Shown piece by piece: positions 9,200-10,253 of a DNA stretch of 10,253 nucleotides. The stretch covers positions 1 through 10,253 of the forward strand of contig NAVB01002134.1 of assembly GCA_002179805.1 (NCBI GenBank), read 5' to 3'. The stretch comes from Acanthamoeba lenticulata (lineage: Eukaryota > Discosea > Longamoebia > Acanthamoebidae). Within the stretch, counting starts at the first letter, position 1. Each line of letters opens with the position of its first letter. The translations under genes were made by a program, and so were the position numbers. Below the pieces are notes generated by a model. It did not search any database. It had not been told where the DNA came from and saw only the letters and a list, made by a program, of their open reading frames with translations.

Positions 9200-10231
9200 T
9201 CACGAGGAAGAAAAGGAAAACGAGAAGCCTGACTGGACGGAGGAGGAAGGGGACGAGGGCGAAGTAGAGGTTGGCGGCAGGAGCTGGGAAGGGGTAGGGG
9301 TGAGCACAGGCGTGTAGGTGAATGTCGGCGTCACGTCAGGAGTCGTGTAATCCTCCACGAAAAGAGTGGAGGAGAAGGGAGACCCAGTGGCAGACGCACG
9401 GACACCACGGCCAGTAGGAGTCGCAGGACTGGGCGCGGGAGACCTGCTCTTGCGGCCGCCTGGCCTTCTCTTGCTTGCGCCAGCTGGCGTCGGTGCGCCA
9501 GAGATGGTCAGGTTGTCCAGACCAGCGAGAAGGCTGCCCTCGTCCGACCAGGCCTTGCTGGGCGAGCGTGCTGGAGACAACGACGACGAAGTTGACGCAA
9601 AGAAGAAGTTTGACGGGGTTGATGTCGGCGCAGTGAAGGAGCTTGAAGAAAAGATCACTGCCGCAGGGCTATTGGCGATGTGCTCGCCGTTGAGCTTGAC
9701 GACAACCACGTAGGTGGGGCGAGGTCCAGGTCCGGTGCCAGACAGTAGCACATCGCTGTCTTCGCAGTTGATGGTATACGTGACAGGGAGGCCCCCCCAA
9801 TAGTCAGCCCCTACCTTTAAATCGATGTCCAAGCACTGTTGCTCAGGAACGTTGTCGAGTTGCCATTCCTCGTCGCCCTCGAGGGCGGCCAGCAGCTGCT
9901 TGACCTCCTCAAGCTGTGTCCGCTTGCTTGACAGTTCCTTCTCGAGGTTCGCCTCGCTATCAAGCGAGGTATCTTGGTGATGCGGCTCCCTTCGCCTGAC
10001 GGTCTTGAGTCGTTGCGCAGTCTGCTTGCGGTCCAGCCGGAGCTGTGCCATAGCCACATTCTTCTCGGCCTCCCACAAGCGTGATCGAACCTGATGCCAC
10101 TGGTGCGCGCGGTCGAGCTCGCCGGGCCTCTCGCGTCGAATGAAGACCTGCAGGTCGCTCGGCGCAAGCTTGTGTAGAGAAGTCGGGTTGTCCCACCTGT
10201 CCAGCAGCGTCACCTTGAACGAGCCTACCAT
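9200..10231 (-). CDS. Filamin/ABP280-type repeat protein with coiled-coil insert (5' end uncertain)
   Basis: An open frame of 343 codons plus TGA. Residues 4-32 (FKVTLLDRWDNPT, then LQVFIRR) resemble the first strands of a filamin Ig-like repeat. Residues 133-195 supply the rest and end in the family signature YVVVVKLNGEHIANSP. Between them, residues about 36-125 are highly charged and helical with heptad-like Leu spacing (LEKELSSKRTQLEEVKQLL), a probable coiled-coil. Residues 196-343 are a Ser/Thr/Pro-rich, presumably disordered tail. Filamin repeats act as spacers or dimer contacts in actin-linked proteins; no actin-binding domain is in view. The ATG at 10231 has an in-frame TGA 18 nt upstream. 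However, GGTAG at 10225 behind a pyrimidine-rich stretch could be an acceptor, making this the last large exon of a longer gene. The far C-terminus is also doubtful, because 9200-9260 looks like an intron pyrimidine tract. Confidence 0.7.
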   Translation of the reverse strand: MVGSFKVTLLDRWDNPTSLHKLAPSDLQVFIRRERPGELDRAHQWHQVRSRLWEAEKNVAMAQLRLDRKQTAQRLKTVRRREPHHQDTSLDSEANLEKELSSKRTQLEEVKQLLAALEGDEEWQLDNVPEQQCLDIDLKVGADYWGGLPVTYTINCEDSDVLLSGTGPGPRPTYVVVVKLNGEHIANSPAAVIFSSSSFTAPTSTPSNFFFASTSSSLSPARSPSKAWSDEGSLLAGLDNLTISGAPTPAGASKRRPGGRKSRSPAPSPATPTGRGVRASATGSPFSSTLFVEDYTTPDVTPTFTYTPVLTPTPSQLLPPTSTSPSSPSSSVQSGFSFSFSSS

Positions 10232-10253
10232 GGCAAGACAGCAGTTTCAACAG

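Noticed and set aside
8965..9267. 100-codon plus-strand frame between genes
   Set aside because: It overlaps the promoter region and the ankyrin-like fragment on the other strand. Its Lys/Arg-rich composition looks like the complement of a pyrimidine tract.
9245..9310. Alternative frame through the pyrimidine-rich filamin-gene tail reading to a TAA near 9080
   Set aside because: It is open only because of the base composition and shows no recognisable domain. The ankyrin-like frame nearby is more convincing.

Overview
The window reads as nuclear DNA of a protist, most likely an amoebozoan close to Acanthamoeba. Exons are GC-rich and split by many short introns of about 61-154 nt. Donors are often GTGCGT or GTACG and acceptors end in CAG. 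Genes are packed with short AT-richer gaps. A lysosomal-type alpha-mannosidase, an RCC1/BTB protein and an amoeba-style ankyrin motif fit this. The organism is an inference from the sequence; no database search was run.

All genes lie head to tail on the minus strand, so transcription runs from high to low coordinates. (1) 9200-10231: a filamin-type repeat split by a charged coiled-coil, followed by a Ser/Thr/Pro-rich tail; its 5' end may lie beyond the right edge. Just downstream, 9088-9198 carries an orphan ankyrin-like fragment whose stop codon overlaps an AATAAA signal. (2) 4944-8892: a complete 14-exon GH38 alpha-mannosidase. The joined exons keep frame throughout and give 983 residues with a signal peptide and the conserved zinc and catalytic motifs. 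(3) 3685-4668: a single-exon 327-residue protein that I do not recognise. (4) 36-3466 (true start uncertain): a 14-exon gene for a protein with a seven-repeat RCC1 propeller, two BTB domains and a charged linker. This order resembles animal IBtk or RCBTB proteins, which serve as Cullin-3 substrate adaptors.

Exon joins were worked out by hand from splice signals, codon phase and recognisable protein motifs. For the mannosidase and the RCC1/BTB gene every junction keeps phase, so these models are strong. The weak points are the 5' end of the RCC1/BTB gene (3398-3690), the 3' end of the filamin-type gene (9088-9420) and its 5' end at the window edge.

The genes show no shared pathway and nothing suggests an operon, mobile element, CRISPR array, tRNA or rRNA. 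I saw no convincing new multi-gene system. The most unusual items are the coiled-coil inside a filamin repeat, the orphan ankyrin fragment and the unresolved junction between the unknown gene and the RCC1/BTB gene.
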